In this document: in pieces, positions 1-8,163 of the stretch
Position numbering within the stretch: position 1 is the first letter of the stretch
How the letters are laid out: each line of letters begins with the position of its first letter
Notes under the pieces: generated by a model
The model's input: only the letters and a program-made list of their open reading frames with translations
Database searches by the model: none
What the model was told of the DNA's origin: nothing
Position numbers and translations under genes: made by a program
Origin: Duganella zoogloeoides
GTDB taxonomy: Bacteria > Pseudomonadota > Gammaproteobacteria > Burkholderiales > Burkholderiaceae_D
Direction: 5' to 3'
DNA: 64,000 nt
NCBI RefSeq assembly: GCF_034479515.1
Contig: NZ_CP140152.1
Location: 2,294,001 to 2,358,000, forward strand

Positions 1-1
1 G

Positions 2-388
2 GAAGCGGAAATCGCGGCCCTGTTCGACAAATGGAATGCGACCCTGGCCACCGGCAACCCGGCCAAGGTCGCCAGCCTGTACGCCAGCGACGCGGTGCTC
101 GAGCCCACCGTGTCGAACGAGGTGCGCACCACCCCGGCCGCGATCGAAGACTATTTCGTCAAGTTCCTCAAGATGAAGCCGGTCGGCACCATCAACATGC
201 GCCAGATCCGCATGCTGGGCAACGATTCGGCACTGGATACCGGTGTGTACACGTTCCGGGTGACGGTCGATGGCAAGCCGCGTGATGTGCAGGCGCGTTA
301 CACCTATGTGTACAAGAAGGTCGGCGGCGAATGGAAAATCCTGAACCACCACTCGTCGGCAATGCCGGAAGTGATCGCTGCCAAGTAA
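2..388 (+). CDS. NTF2-like protein of the SgcJ/EcaC (DUF4440 / CaMKII-association) type, 5' end missing
   Basis: The reading frame is open from the left edge, so the start lies outside the window; 128 residues plus the stop are visible. The visible part reads as an NTF2-like alpha-beta cone: an opening helix (AALFDKWNATLATGNP), a 'YASDAVLEP' stretch, then strands ending in 'YVYKKVGGEWKILNHHSS'. That ending, with W and a His pair, is typical of the SgcJ/EcaC and CaMKII-association families. These are small single-domain proteins, often secreted in proteobacteria, and their reactions are mostly unknown. A GTG at 95 lies inside the fold and is not the start. A strong terminator follows directly, so this is the last gene of its transcript. 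The family call is fairly sure; a specific function cannot be given. Confidence 0.75.
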   Translation, partial: EAEIAALFDKWNATLATGNPAKVASLYASDAVLEPTVSNEVRTTPAAIEDYFVKFLKMKPVGTINMRQIRMLGNDSALDTGVYTFRVTVDGKPRDVQARYTYVYKKVGGEWKILNHHSSAMPEVIAAK

Positions 389-398
389 GAAAAATGGA

Positions 399-435
399 AA
401 AAGCCCCGCGGTAGCAGCAACTACCCGGGGCTTTT
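399..435 (+). terminator. Rho-independent terminator after the NTF2-like gene
   Basis: AAAAGCCCCG-C-GGTAG pairs with CTACCCGGGGCTTTT across a 6-base loop. The stem is 15 bp with one bulged C and ends in a short T tract. It starts 10 bases after the stop codon at 386-388. Confidence 0.85.
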
Positions 436-636
436 GGTCAATAGCTGGAGAAAGCATGTTTGACTGCTGACGATGATAATGAGCGATTCTTAAGCCAATC
501 TTAGCTGCACTGCACCATTTATACATTTTCAACCTTGAAGCCACTTTTTGCCGCACCGTCCGGATGGTGTAGCATGTCGGGTGGCGCAGTGGGCGGGCGC
601 ATTTTGCCAGCCGCCGCCGGTACTTCAAGGAAAACC

Positions 637-1473
637 ATGCAAATTAAAATTAACGACGTGTTGCGGGCCTACATCGAGCCGCTGACCGAGGCCGAGTACA
701 TGGCGCTCGAGCGCAGCGTTCTGGCCGAGGGCTGCCGCGACGCGCTGGTCCTGTGGCAGGACACCCTGGTGGATGGCCATAACCGTTATCAAATCTGCCA
801 GGAACACGGCATTCCGTTCAAGGCCGTGGAAAACACCAGCTTTCGCGACCTCGACGACGTCAAACTGTGGATGATCGACAATAACCTGGGGCGCCGCAGC
901 ATTTCCGACTATCAGCGCGGCGTGCTCGCCCTGCGCAAGAAGGAAATCGTCCGCGCCCGCGCGCTCGAACTGGCCGCTGAGGCCGCCGCCGAAGACGCGG
1001 CCATCGCGCCACCGGACGGCGAAGCCAAGCCCAAGCCAGCCGCCATGCCGCTGACCTCGCGCGAAGACATTGCCCGCGCCGCGCGCCTGTCGAGCGCCAC
1101 CATCAGCCAGATCGAAAAAATCCAGAAGACCGCCACGCCGGAATTGGTGGAAGCCGTGCGTTCGGGCACGATCTCCATCAACGCCGCGGCCACCGTGGCG
1201 TCGCTGCCGGAAGATGCGCAGATTGCCGCTGTTGCCGGCGGCAAGAAGGAATTGCAAAAAGCCGCCAAGGAAGTGCGCGAACTGCGCACGGCCGGCAAGC
1301 CGCCCAAGGAGGCCAAGGGTGCGCGTGAGGACGGCGAGCGCGATTACAATCGCAATCCCACCGAAGCGGACGAGCTGCGCCGTGAAAACGCGGCGCTGCG
1401 CGAAAAGAACGCGGCATTGCTCGAGGAAATTACCGCGTTGCAGCGGCGCATTTCCGAACTCGCATCGAGCTGA
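637..1473 (+). CDS. Orphan ParB/Spo0J-family protein with N-terminal ParB-like domain and C-terminal coiled coil
   Basis: This 278-residue protein starts at the ATG preceded by AAGGAAAA (627-634); the frame is open further upstream but without a better site. Residues about 1-90 form a ParB N-terminal domain, with 'LVDGHNRYQICQEHGIPF' matching the GHxR-type box of ParB-like nuclease domains. A central helical segment (DIARAARLSSATISQIEKIQ) looks like the KorB/ParB helix-turn-helix. The end (ADELRRENAALREKNAALL) is a heptad-rich coiled coil. An Ala/Pro/Lys linker lies between. No parA partner is next to it and I saw no canonical parS site nearby, so it is probably a stand-alone DNA-binding regulator, not the chromosome segregation ParB. 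DNA binding is inferred from the family. Confidence 0.8.
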   Translation: MQIKINDVLRAYIEPLTEAEYMALERSVLAEGCRDALVLWQDTLVDGHNRYQICQEHGIPFKAVENTSFRDLDDVKLWMIDNNLGRRSISDYQRGVLALRKKEIVRARALELAAEAAAEDAAIAPPDGEAKPKPAAMPLTSREDIARAARLSSATISQIEKIQKTATPELVEAVRSGTISINAAATVASLPEDAQIAAVAGGKKELQKAAKEVRELRTAGKPPKEAKGAREDGERDYNRNPTEADELRRENAALREKNAALLEEITALQRRISELASS

Positions 1474-1507
1474 TCCCTAGGTTGAACTGTTAATCCGGAG
1501 TTTGTCG

Positions 1508-3721
1508 ATGCACCGATGGCGCGCCACGCTGGCCTTGCTTTGTTTTGTTCCCCTCAATGCAGCGCTGGCGGCCACGGCGGCGCCGTTTCCCCTGGCCGGC
1601 GCCGAGCTGGCCCGCATGCAGGCCCAGGCCAAGCGCGTGACCATCGTGCGCGACAAGTGGGGCATTCCGCACGTGTACGGCAACAACGATGCCGACGCCG
1701 TGTTCGGCCTGCTGTACGCCCAGGCCGAGGACGATTTCCGCCGCGTCGAACGCAATTACATCAACGCCCTGGGCCGCCTGGCCGAAGTCGAAGGCGAGGC
1801 CGAGCTGTACCGCGACCTGCGGATGAAGCTGTTCATCAACCCGGACTTTCTCAAGGCCCAGTACCGGCAGAGTCCCGCCTGGCTCAAAAAACTGATGGTG
1901 GCCTTTGCCGACGGCCTGAATTACTACCTGGCCACGCATCCCGAGGTCAAACCCGACCTGATCACCCGTTTCGAGCCGTGGATGGCGCTGGCCTTCAGCG
2001 AGGGCAGCATCGGCGGCGACATCGAAACCATCGATATCAAGCAACTCGAAGCCTTGTACGCGCATGGCGCCCACCCGTTGATGGCGCCGATTTTGCTGGC
2101 GGAGCAGGGGAGCGACCTCGATCACGAACCGGGCGGCTCCAACGGCTTTGCCATCGCGCCGGCGATCACCAAAAACGGCCACGCGCTATTGATGATCAAC
2201 CCGCACACGTCGTTCTACTTCCGCCCCGAAGTGCAGGTGCACAGCCGCCAGGGGCTCAATGCCTACGGCGCCGTGACCTGGGGCCAATTCTTCGTGTACC
2301 AGGGTTTTAACGACCGGGTGGGCTGGATGCACACGTCGGGCGGCGGCGATGTCATCGACGAATACCTGGAAACCATCATCGACCGCGATGGCCAGTATTT
2401 CTACCAGTATGGCGACGAGCAGCGGCCGTTGAAGGCGGTTGACATCGCCCTGCCTTACAAGACCGCCAGCGGCATGGCCAGCAAGACGGTCAAGGTGTAC
2501 TACAGCCACCACGGTCCCATCGTGCGCGCCAAAGACGGCAAGTGGGTTGCGGTCAAGCTGATGAACGAGCCGCTGAAGGCGCTGACGCAATCGTTCCTGC
2601 GCACCAAGGCGCGCAACTACAAGGAATTCTATCGATCGATGGATTTGCGTACCAATTCCTCGAACAACACCGTGTATGCGGATGCTGACGGCAATATCGC
2701 CTATTTCCACGGCAATTTCATCCCGCGCCGCAATCCAAAAATCGACTTCAGGCGCCCGGTCGATGGCAGCGATCCGGCCACCGAATGGCAGGGTTTGCAC
2801 GCGGTGAAGGAAACCATCACGCTGTTCAACCCGAAAAACGGCTGGATCTATAACACCAACAACTGGCCCTACACGGCGGCCGGCCCCTACAGCCCCAAGG
2901 CCAGCGACTATCCGGCGTACATGTCGATGAATCCGGAAAATCCACGCGGCATCCACGCCGTGCGGGTGATGGAAAACCGCAAGGACTTCACCATCGACAG
3001 CCTGATCGCGGCCGCCTACGACAACCAGTTGCCGGCGTTCGAGCCGCTGCTGCCGCAGCTGTTTGCGGCTTACGATGCATTGCCGGCCGGCGACCCGCTG
3101 ATCGCGTCATTGGCGCCGCAAATCGCCGCGCTGCGCGGCTGGGACATGCGCTACACGCTGGCGTCGGTGCCGACCTCGCTGGCGATTTATTGGGCGCAGG
3201 ATCTGACAACCGCTTTCGGTCCGGCCGCCAAGGCCAGGGACGTGCTGGTGCTCGATTATATCCAGGCCGCGCTGACGCCGCGCCAGCGCCTGGAAGGGCT
3301 GGTGCGGGCATCGGACAAGCTGACGGCCGACTTCGGCACCTGGCAAACCGCGTGGGGCGAGATCAACCGCTTCCAGCGCCTGACCGGCGACCTGGCGCAG
3401 CCGTTCGACGACAGCAAGTCCAGCCTGCCGATTCCGTATGCATCGGCCAACTGGGGCGCGCTGGCGGCCTATGGCATGACCTCCAAGCAAACCACCAAGC
3501 GCATCTACGGCGAACGCGGCAACAGCTTTGTCGCCGTGGTGGAGTTCGGCCCGCGCCTGAAGGCGCGCAGCATCCTGGTGGGCGGCCAGAGCGGCGATCC
3601 CGCGTCGCCGTATTTTGCCGACCAGGCCGAGATGTTTGCCAGGGGACAGTTCAAGGAAGTGCTGTTTTACCGCGAAGACGTGGAGCGCAACGCCGAGCGC
3701 CGGTATCACCCTGGCCAGTAA
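1508..3721 (+). CDS. Penicillin acylase family protein (acyl-homoserine-lactone acylase-like Ntn hydrolase)
   Basis: This 737-residue secreted amidohydrolase of the penicillin acylase / AHL acylase family cleaves amide-linked acyl groups in the periplasm. An N-terminal signal peptide (MHRWRATLALLCF...ALAA) is followed by the alpha-chain signature 'VRDKWGIPHVYG'. The autoproteolytic site is 'GGSNGFAI' near residue 205, where the Ser becomes the N-terminal nucleophile of the beta chain. The family's beta-chain elements are visible ('GWMHTSGGGDVIDEY', 'RTNSSNNTVYADADGNIAYFHG'). The ATG at 1508 is chosen because CCGGAG (1494-1499) sits at proper spacing; a TTG at 1502 is too close. It is 34 bp after the ParB-like gene but functionally unrelated. 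Members act on beta-lactams, acyl-homoserine lactones or pyoverdine precursors; the substrate here cannot be told. Confidence 0.9.
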   Translation: MHRWRATLALLCFVPLNAALAATAAPFPLAGAELARMQAQAKRVTIVRDKWGIPHVYGNNDADAVFGLLYAQAEDDFRRVERNYINALGRLAEVEGEAELYRDLRMKLFINPDFLKAQYRQSPAWLKKLMVAFADGLNYYLATHPEVKPDLITRFEPWMALAFSEGSIGGDIETIDIKQLEALYAHGAHPLMAPILLAEQGSDLDHEPGGSNGFAIAPAITKNGHALLMINPHTSFYFRPEVQVHSRQGLNAYGAVTWGQFFVYQGFNDRVGWMHTSGGGDVIDEYLETIIDRDGQYFYQYGDEQRPLKAVDIALPYKTASGMASKTVKVYYSHHGPIVRAKDGKWVAVKLMNEPLKALTQSFLRTKARNYKEFYRSMDLRTNSSNNTVYADADGNIAYFHGNFIPRRNPKIDFRRPVDGSDPATEWQGLHAVKETITLFNPKNGWIYNTNNWPYTAAGPYSPKASDYPAYMSMNPENPRGIHAVRVMENRKDFTIDSLIAAAYDNQLPAFEPLLPQLFAAYDALPAGDPLIASLAPQIAALRGWDMRYTLASVPTSLAIYWAQDLTTAFGPAAKARDVLVLDYIQAALTPRQRLEGLVRASDKLTADFGTWQTAWGEINRFQRLTGDLAQPFDDSKSSLPIPYASANWGALAAYGMTSKQTTKRIYGERGNSFVAVVEFGPRLKARSILVGGQSGDPASPYFADQAEMFARGQFKEVLFYREDVERNAERRYHPGQ

Positions 3722-4046
3722 TAATTGTTGGTCATATGCAACGTTGTTAATTATTTTTTTGCGATGAATTCCAATATTGATATCGTAATCAATATGTCTT
3801 CGTGGAAATATAGATTCATCACTGCGGACACCCGGTAAAGCCTTATCCTGCTTGGGTGCGTGGTTTTTAGATAACTGTTCGAGCTTGCCTGACGCCGCCT
3901 TGGATTGTGTTACAGCCGAATTTTGCCTGTTTATCAGCATTAATATTCTATATAAGAAATATTAATTTCCGCTGATATAGTGATATCGATAGGAATGCTC
4001 AAGGGCAATTCCACTGGCTTTCACTCACTTTGGCAAGGCACACTCC
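3722..4046. promoter_or_regulatory. AT-rich intergenic region with a compound inverted repeat ahead of the chemoreceptor gene
   Basis: This is a 325-bp non-coding stretch, clearly richer in A+T than its surroundings. Its main feature is nested dyads. A perfect 9-bp repeat has arms ATTAATATT (3939-3947) and AATATTAAT (3958-3966) around CTATATAAGA. Outside it, ATCAGC (3933-3938) and GCTGAT (3971-3976) also pair. The TATATAAG core could hold a -10 element. It looks like a promoter with an operator for the downstream receptor gene; no regulator is identified. Confidence 0.5.
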
Positions 4047-5762
4047 ATGAAAAATCTTAATATCGGCGTCCGCCTGGGCATCGGTTTCGGCATCGTATTG
4101 CTGCTCTTGGCGGTCACTACCGCGATCGCGGTCCTGCGCATGCAGGAAGGCACGGCGCTCACGGACCGGCTCATCAACACCAGTTACAAGAACCAGCGCC
4201 TGGTGGCGGAATGGGCCAAGGTCATCGAAATCAATGCGGTCCGTTCGTCCGCCGCCTGGCAGGCCAGTGACGCGGAAGATCAAAAAACCTACGAGGCCGG
4301 CATTGCCGCCGCGTCCGCCCGCGCGGGCGAGGTACAGGAAGAGATCAACAAGAGCATCCGCAACCCCGGCGTACGGGCCCAGTTCGACCAGGTGCTGCTC
4401 GCACGTACCGCGTATATCGATGCGCGCAAGCTGGTCTTTCAACTCAAGACCGCCGGCGACCTGGCGCAGGGCAAGATTGCCTACGATACCGGCCTGGTTC
4501 CCAAGGCTGCCGCTTACCTGGCCGAAGTGAACAAGCTGCAAACGCTGCAAGTGGCTGCTGCTGACGGCATTGCCAGCAATGTGCTGGACCTCTCGGTTTC
4601 CACCCGCAACGTCATCATCGTGCTGGGCCTGCTTGCGCTGGCGCTGGGCGTGGGCTTTGCGCTTTACATCACGCGCTCGATCACCGGTCCGATCAACCGC
4701 GCACTGCAAGTGGCCGAGACCGTTTCTGCCGGCGACCTTACCAGCGTGATCGTGGTCGATAGCCGCGACGAGACCGGCCGCCTGATGCAGGCGTTGAAGA
4801 CGATGAACGACAACCTGGTCACCATCGTGGCCCAGGTGCGCAGCGGCACCGACACCATGGCTACCGCCTCGGCCGAAATCGCGGCCGGCAACCAGGACCT
4901 GTCGAGCCGCACCGAGCAGCAAGCCAGTTCGTTGGAAGAAACTGCCTCGTCGATGGAAGAGCTGACGGCCACGGTGCGCCAGAACGCCGACAACGCGCGC
5001 GAAGCCAACCGCCTGGCGCAGGACGCTGCCGGCGTTGCCAACCGGGGCGGCGCGGTGGTGGCCGACGTGGTCGATACCATGGGCTCGATCAACGAATCGT
5101 CGCGCAAGATCGTCGATATCATCTCGGTCATCGACGGCATCGCCTTCCAGACCAATATCCTGGCCCTGAACGCGGCCGTGGAAGCAGCCCGCGCGGGCGA
5201 GCAAGGGCGTGGTTTCGCGGTCGTGGCGTCGGAAGTGCGCAACCTGGCCCAGCGCTCGGCGGCAGCGGCCAAGGAAATCAAGGTCTTGATCGACGACTCG
5301 GTGCACAAGGTGGAAGCCGGCTCGGCGCTGGTGGACCAGGCCGGTCACACCATGAACGAAATCGTCCAGGGCATCGGCCAGGTGACCAGCATCATGGCCG
5401 AGATCACCAGCGCCAGTGCCGAGCAGAGCGCCGGCATCGAGCAGGTCAACCAGGCCATCACCGAGATGGACCAGGTCACCCAGCAAAATGCCGCGCTGGT
5501 GGAAGAAGCCTCGGCCGCCGCCGAAGCGATGCAGGACCAGGCAGCCGGACTGTCGCAGGTGGTGAGCGTGTTCAAGCTTGACGGCATGGCCCAGTCAGCC
5601 CCGGCACGGCAAGCCGTCAAGCGGGCGCCAACGCGCAAGCCGGCGGCAGCACCGGCGCGCTTGGCGGCAGCAGCCAAGCCTGCCACATCAGCATCAGCAT
5701 CGGCACCGGTCCGCAAGCCGGCGCCAGCCAAGGCAGAAACGAACGAGTGGGAAGAGTTTTAA
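4047..5762 (+). CDS. Methyl-accepting chemotaxis protein with 4-helix-bundle sensor and EWEEF tail
   Basis: This 571-residue inner-membrane chemoreceptor has TM1 at residues about 8-30 and a mostly helical periplasmic domain of about 155 residues consistent with 4HB_MCP. TM2 is at about 190-210 ([18 protein letters not shown]), HAMP at about 212-265, and then the signalling coiled coil. The highly conserved hairpin tip ([21 protein letters not shown]) is present, as are Glu/Gln-rich methylation helices. An Ala/Pro/Lys-rich flexible linker of about 50 residues leads to the C-terminal pentapeptide WEEF preceded by E, resembling the NWETF-type tail that tethers CheR and CheB. It therefore probably recruits its own methylation enzymes. 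Ligand unknown. It stands alone, with no che genes beside it, downstream of the inverted repeat at 3933-3976. Confidence 0.93.
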   Translation: MKNLNIGVRLGIGFGIVLLLLAVTTAIAVLRMQEGTALTDRLINTSYKNQRLVAEWAKVIEINAVRSSAAWQASDAEDQKTYEAGIAAASARAGEVQEEINKSIRNPGVRAQFDQVLLARTAYIDARKLVFQLKTAGDLAQGKIAYDTGLVPKAAAYLAEVNKLQTLQVAAADGIASNVLDLSVSTRNVIIVLGLLALALGVGFALYITRSITGPINRALQVAETVSAGDLTSVIVVDSRDETGRLMQALKTMNDNLVTIVAQVRSGTDTMATASAEIAAGNQDLSSRTEQQASSLEETASSMEELTATVRQNADNAREANRLAQDAAGVANRGGAVVADVVDTMGSINESSRKIVDIISVIDGIAFQTNILALNAAVEAARAGEQGRGFAVVASEVRNLAQRSAAAAKEIKVLIDDSVHKVEAGSALVDQAGHTMNEIVQGIGQVTSIMAEITSASAEQSAGIEQVNQAITEMDQVTQQNAALVEEASAAAEAMQDQAAGLSQVVSVFKLDGMAQSAPARQAVKRAPTRKPAAAPARLAAAAKPATSASASAPVRKPAPAKAETNEWEEF

Positions 5763-5826
5763 ACAACGCCATTTATCAGCGATTCGTTTGCGCTGACTAC
5801 ATATCGAACTGGCCACCGCTACTACC

Positions 5827-5857
5827 GTGACTCCTGAGAGTTCTTTCAGGAGGTCAC
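5827..5857 (+). promoter_or_regulatory. Hairpin that sequesters the ribosome binding site of the next gene
   Basis: GTGA (5827-5830) pairs with TCAC (5854-5857), and CTCCTGA (5831-5837) pairs with TCAGGAG (5846-5852). The loop is GAGTTCTT, with one bulged G at 5853. The Shine-Dalgarno CAGGAGG (5847-5853) lies almost wholly in the 3' arm, and the GTG start follows the stem at 5858. This arrangement suits conditional translation, such as an RNA thermometer or protein-controlled leader. Function is inferred. Confidence 0.6.
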
Positions 5858-6217
5858 GTGCCCAGATACCGTGATGCCATTGCGGACGGTCTTGTAAGCG
5901 CGCTCTTGCGCTGGCAGCAAGATCGAGACAATTGGTTTGAAGTCGATCTTGAACTGCCATACGGCGTCGTACAACTTGCTGCCGAACTTGTGCTTGATCC
6001 ACAGTCCGGCACGCTGGCACTGTTCGACGTTGCGATCTACCCGCTGGACGACATGATTTACCCGGTAGGCTCCTCGACCGTCGCATTTCTAGAAGCGATG
6101 CGCGACTTGCGGTATTTGGCGCGACAATACGGCTACGCCCATGTGCAAATTATGGGGGAACGCGTATCCAATAGTTCGTCCGCACGCCCTGGCCACAAAA
6201 TTTGTGTTAGGTTGTGA
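5858..6217 (+). CDS. Small protein of unknown function
   Basis: This 119-residue soluble protein begins at a GTG directly behind a very strong Shine-Dalgarno (CAGGAGG) that is folded into a hairpin. I do not recognise a family. The N-terminus is helical and acidic/aromatic (ADGLVSALLRWQQDRDNWF); the middle alternates hydrophobic and charged residues, consistent with strands (EVDLELPYGVVQLAAELVL). There is no signal peptide, membrane segment or metal-binding Cys motif. It is followed 15 bp later by another small gene with a strong site (TAAGGAGG), so the two probably form a two-gene unit. It could be an immunity-type or stress protein, but nothing in the sequence proves this. Confidence 0.6.
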   Translation: MPRYRDAIADGLVSALLRWQQDRDNWFEVDLELPYGVVQLAAELVLDPQSGTLALFDVAIYPLDDMIYPVGSSTVAFLEAMRDLRYLARQYGYAHVQIMGERVSNSSSARPGHKICVRL

Positions 6218-6232
6218 TGATAAGGAGGCCAT

Positions 6233-6523
6233 ATGAATACTCCCACCTATGAATATTTGCTTGCGGATATCAAACGCATGGCGTTTGCCACGCCGGAAGA
6301 GGCGCAGCACTACCTGTGCCAATCGCGTGCGTCTGTCATTTTGGCTATCAGGGTAACGCGCGCTGCCTTCGGGCTGTCGCTGGGACAGGCCAAGAAAGTG
6401 GTTGACCGGCATCCTGTTTGGCATCAGAAAGCCGTATTGGGCGGCCGCATACAAAACGTCGCGATGAAGGTCGCATTGCGCTATGGCGAACAATGCGAGC
6501 AGAGAGATCTGCTGCAGCGCTAA
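6233..6523 (+). CDS. Small protein with a ribosomal L7/L12 C-terminal-domain-like segment
   Basis: This 96-residue protein has a near-ideal Shine-Dalgarno (TAAGGAGG, 6222-6229) before its ATG. The stretch 'VILAIRVTRAAFGLSLGQAK' followed by KVV resembles the conserved helix-turn of the bacterial L7/L12 C-terminal domain (V-I-x-x-V-R-x-x-x-G-L-x-L-x-x-A-K-x-x-V). It is far too short and lacks the L7/L12 N-terminal dimerisation part, so it is not the ribosomal stalk protein. Stand-alone L7/L12-CTD-like proteins exist, with unclear roles in protein-protein contact. It is probably co-transcribed with the 119-residue gene upstream. The domain resemblance is my reading and needs a profile search. 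Confidence 0.6.
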   Translation: MNTPTYEYLLADIKRMAFATPEEAQHYLCQSRASVILAIRVTRAAFGLSLGQAKKVVDRHPVWHQKAVLGGRIQNVAMKVALRYGEQCEQRDLLQR

Positions 6524-6542
6524 GTTATCTTTGCTGCTCGTA

Positions 6543-6947
6543 TCAGGTCTGGATCAGATTCTCCGACTCTTCTCTCGTCAATAGCGGCGGCTCCGCCTCC
6601 GGCACGCCGGCCACCAGCTCCAGGTTGTCGATATTGTTGTTGCGTACGTTGCCGTCCTTGTGGCGCACGCTGGTGTAACGCTTGGGGTTGGGCAGGTACA
6701 CTTCCGCCACCAGTTCGTGCACGTAGAACTCGCCGGTCCTGTTGCCGCCGCGCAGCTTGACGCGCAAGCCGTCCGGGTACAGGGTGGGGCGTACCGCGCT
6801 CACCTTGGGCCCGGCGCACATCAGTACCCGGCCGTCGCGCGAGATCTTGTACATGCCGCTGCCGGGGATGGGCTTGGCGCTGGCTACGGTGATCGAGTAC
6901 AGCACCCCGAGGGCCAGGACGCCGGCGATAATGAAGACGATTTCCAT
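6543..6947 (-). CDS. Membrane-anchored protein with an HNH_3-type endonuclease-like domain
   Basis: This 134-residue protein begins with one transmembrane segment (EIVFIIAGVLALGVLYSITV), which a secretion signal or anchor would explain. The second half reads as an HNH_3 domain of the kind found in phage homing endonucleases: 'FYVHELVAEVYLPNPKRY', then 'VRHKDGNVRNNNIDNLEL'. His of HELV, the HKDG box, and the NN..NLE element are in the expected order. A 'GMYKISRDGRVL' stretch before it resembles the NUMOD4-like beta element that precedes HNH_3 in such enzymes. Homing enzymes are normally soluble, so the membrane anchor is odd. It lies convergent to the two small genes and downstream of the transsulfuration operon. 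Confidence 0.65.
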   Translation of the reverse strand: MEIVFIIAGVLALGVLYSITVASAKPIPGSGMYKISRDGRVLMCAGPKVSAVRPTLYPDGLRVKLRGGNRTGEFYVHELVAEVYLPNPKRYTSVRHKDGNVRNNNIDNLELVAGVPEAEPPLLTREESENLIQT

Positions 6948-6987
6948 CTTGGTGGGTGTGGTTGTGGTGATGGGGCGATACTAGCAG

Positions 6988-8163
6988 CTATATCGCATCG
7001 AGCGAGCGCCGAATATCGGCCTTTAAATCCCCTATATCTTCGATTCCAACCGACAACCGTATCAAGCCGTCGCCGATGCCGAGCTGCGCGCGTTGCTCGG
7101 GCGGGATGCTGGCGTGGGTCATCAGGGCAGGGTGCTCGATCAGGCTCTCCACGCCGCCCAGGCTTTCGGCCAGCGCAAACACCTGGCAATGCTCGAGAAA
7201 ACGCCGCGCACCGGCCAGGCCGGTGTTCAGGTCGATCGAGATGATGCCGCCGTAACCGTCCATTTGCCGCTGCGCCAGCGCGTGCTGCGGGTGCGAAGCC
7301 AGGCCCGGATAGAATACGCGCCGCACTTCGGGCTGCTGTTCGAGCCAGGTGGCCAGTTCCAGCGCGCTGCGGCAATGGCGCTCCATGCGGATCGCCAGCG
7401 TTTTGACCCCGCGCAGTATCAAAAAGCTGTCGAACGGTCCGGCGATCGCCCCGACCGAGTTTTGCAAGAAACCCAGTTGCTCGCGCCAGCCTTGCTGGTG
7501 CGGCGCGCCGCCGACGATGGCGATGCCGCCGATCACGTCCGAGTGGCCGTTCAGGTACTTGGTGGCGGAGTGGACCACGATGTCGAAGCCATGCTCGAGC
7601 GCGCGCTGCACCAGCGGGCTGGCGAAAGTGTTGTCGGCCACGGCAATGATGCCGCGCTCGCGGCAAATGGCCGCAATCGCCCTGAGGTCGGCCAGCTTGA
7701 GCATCGGATTGGTCGGGGTTTCGACCCACACCATTCTGGTTTCCGGGCGCAGCGCGGCCAGCAGGTTGGCCGGGTCGGTGAGGTCCACGTAGGTAAAATC
7801 GTGGCCGCTGCTGCGCCGGCGCACCCGTTCGAACAGTCGGTACGTGCCGCCGTACATATCGTCGCCGGCAACGATGTGAGACCCGGCGTCGAGCAGTTCG
7901 AGCACGGTGGAAATCGCTGCCAGGCCCGAGGCGAACGCGTACGCCTGGGCGCCGCCTTCGAGGTCGGCCACGCAGCGTTCGAGCGCCCAGCGCGTGGGGT
8001 TGTGCGAGCGGCCGTAGTCGAGGCCCTTGTGCACGCCCGGGCTTCCCTGGACGTACGTGGACGTGGCGTAAATCGGCGGCATGATGGCGCCGGTGGAAGG
8101 GTCGGGCGCCTGGCCGGCATGGATCACGCGGGTGGCCAGCGCCTGCTTGAGATGGTCGTTCAA
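6988..8163 (-). CDS. Cystathionine gamma-lyase / gamma-synthase family PLP enzyme
   Basis: This 391-residue Cys/Met-metabolism PLP enzyme acts in the cytoplasm. Family marks are 'YGRSHNPTRWALERCVADLEGG', the PLP-phosphate region 'ASGLAAISTVLEL', 'VWVETPTNPMLKLADL', 'VADNTFASPLVQRALEHG', and the Schiff-base lysine in 'HSATKYLNGHSDVIGG'. Length is normal for MetB/CGL. Its start overlaps the stop of the cystathionine beta-synthase gene by 4 bases, so the pair is translationally coupled. That pairing points to reverse transsulfuration (cystathionine to cysteine, 2-oxobutyrate and ammonia) more than methionine synthesis, but sequence alone does not separate gamma-lyase from gamma-synthase. Confidence 0.9.
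   Translation of the reverse strand: MNDHLKQALATRVIHAGQAPDPSTGAIMPPIYATSTYVQGSPGVHKGLDYGRSHNPTRWALERCVADLEGGAQAYAFASGLAAISTVLELLDAGSHIVAGDDMYGGTYRLFERVRRRSSGHDFTYVDLTDPANLLAALRPETRMVWVETPTNPMLKLADLRAIAAICRERGIIAVADNTFASPLVQRALEHGFDIVVHSATKYLNGHSDVIGGIAIVGGAPHQQGWREQLGFLQNSVGAIAGPFDSFLILRGVKTLAIRMERHCRSALELATWLEQQPEVRRVFYPGLASHPQHALAQRQMDGYGGIISIDLNTGLAGARRFLEHCQVFALAESLGGVESLIEHPALMTHASIPPEQRAQLGIGDGLIRLSVGIEDIGDLKADIRRSLDAI

Noticed and set aside
637..1473. Chromosome origin / parABS locus
   Set aside because: No parA, gidB, dnaA or parS-like site is visible near the ParB-like gene.
6233..6523. Ribosomal protein L7/L12
   Set aside because: Only a part of the C-terminal domain resembles it; the N-terminal and hinge regions are missing and there is no ribosomal operon context.
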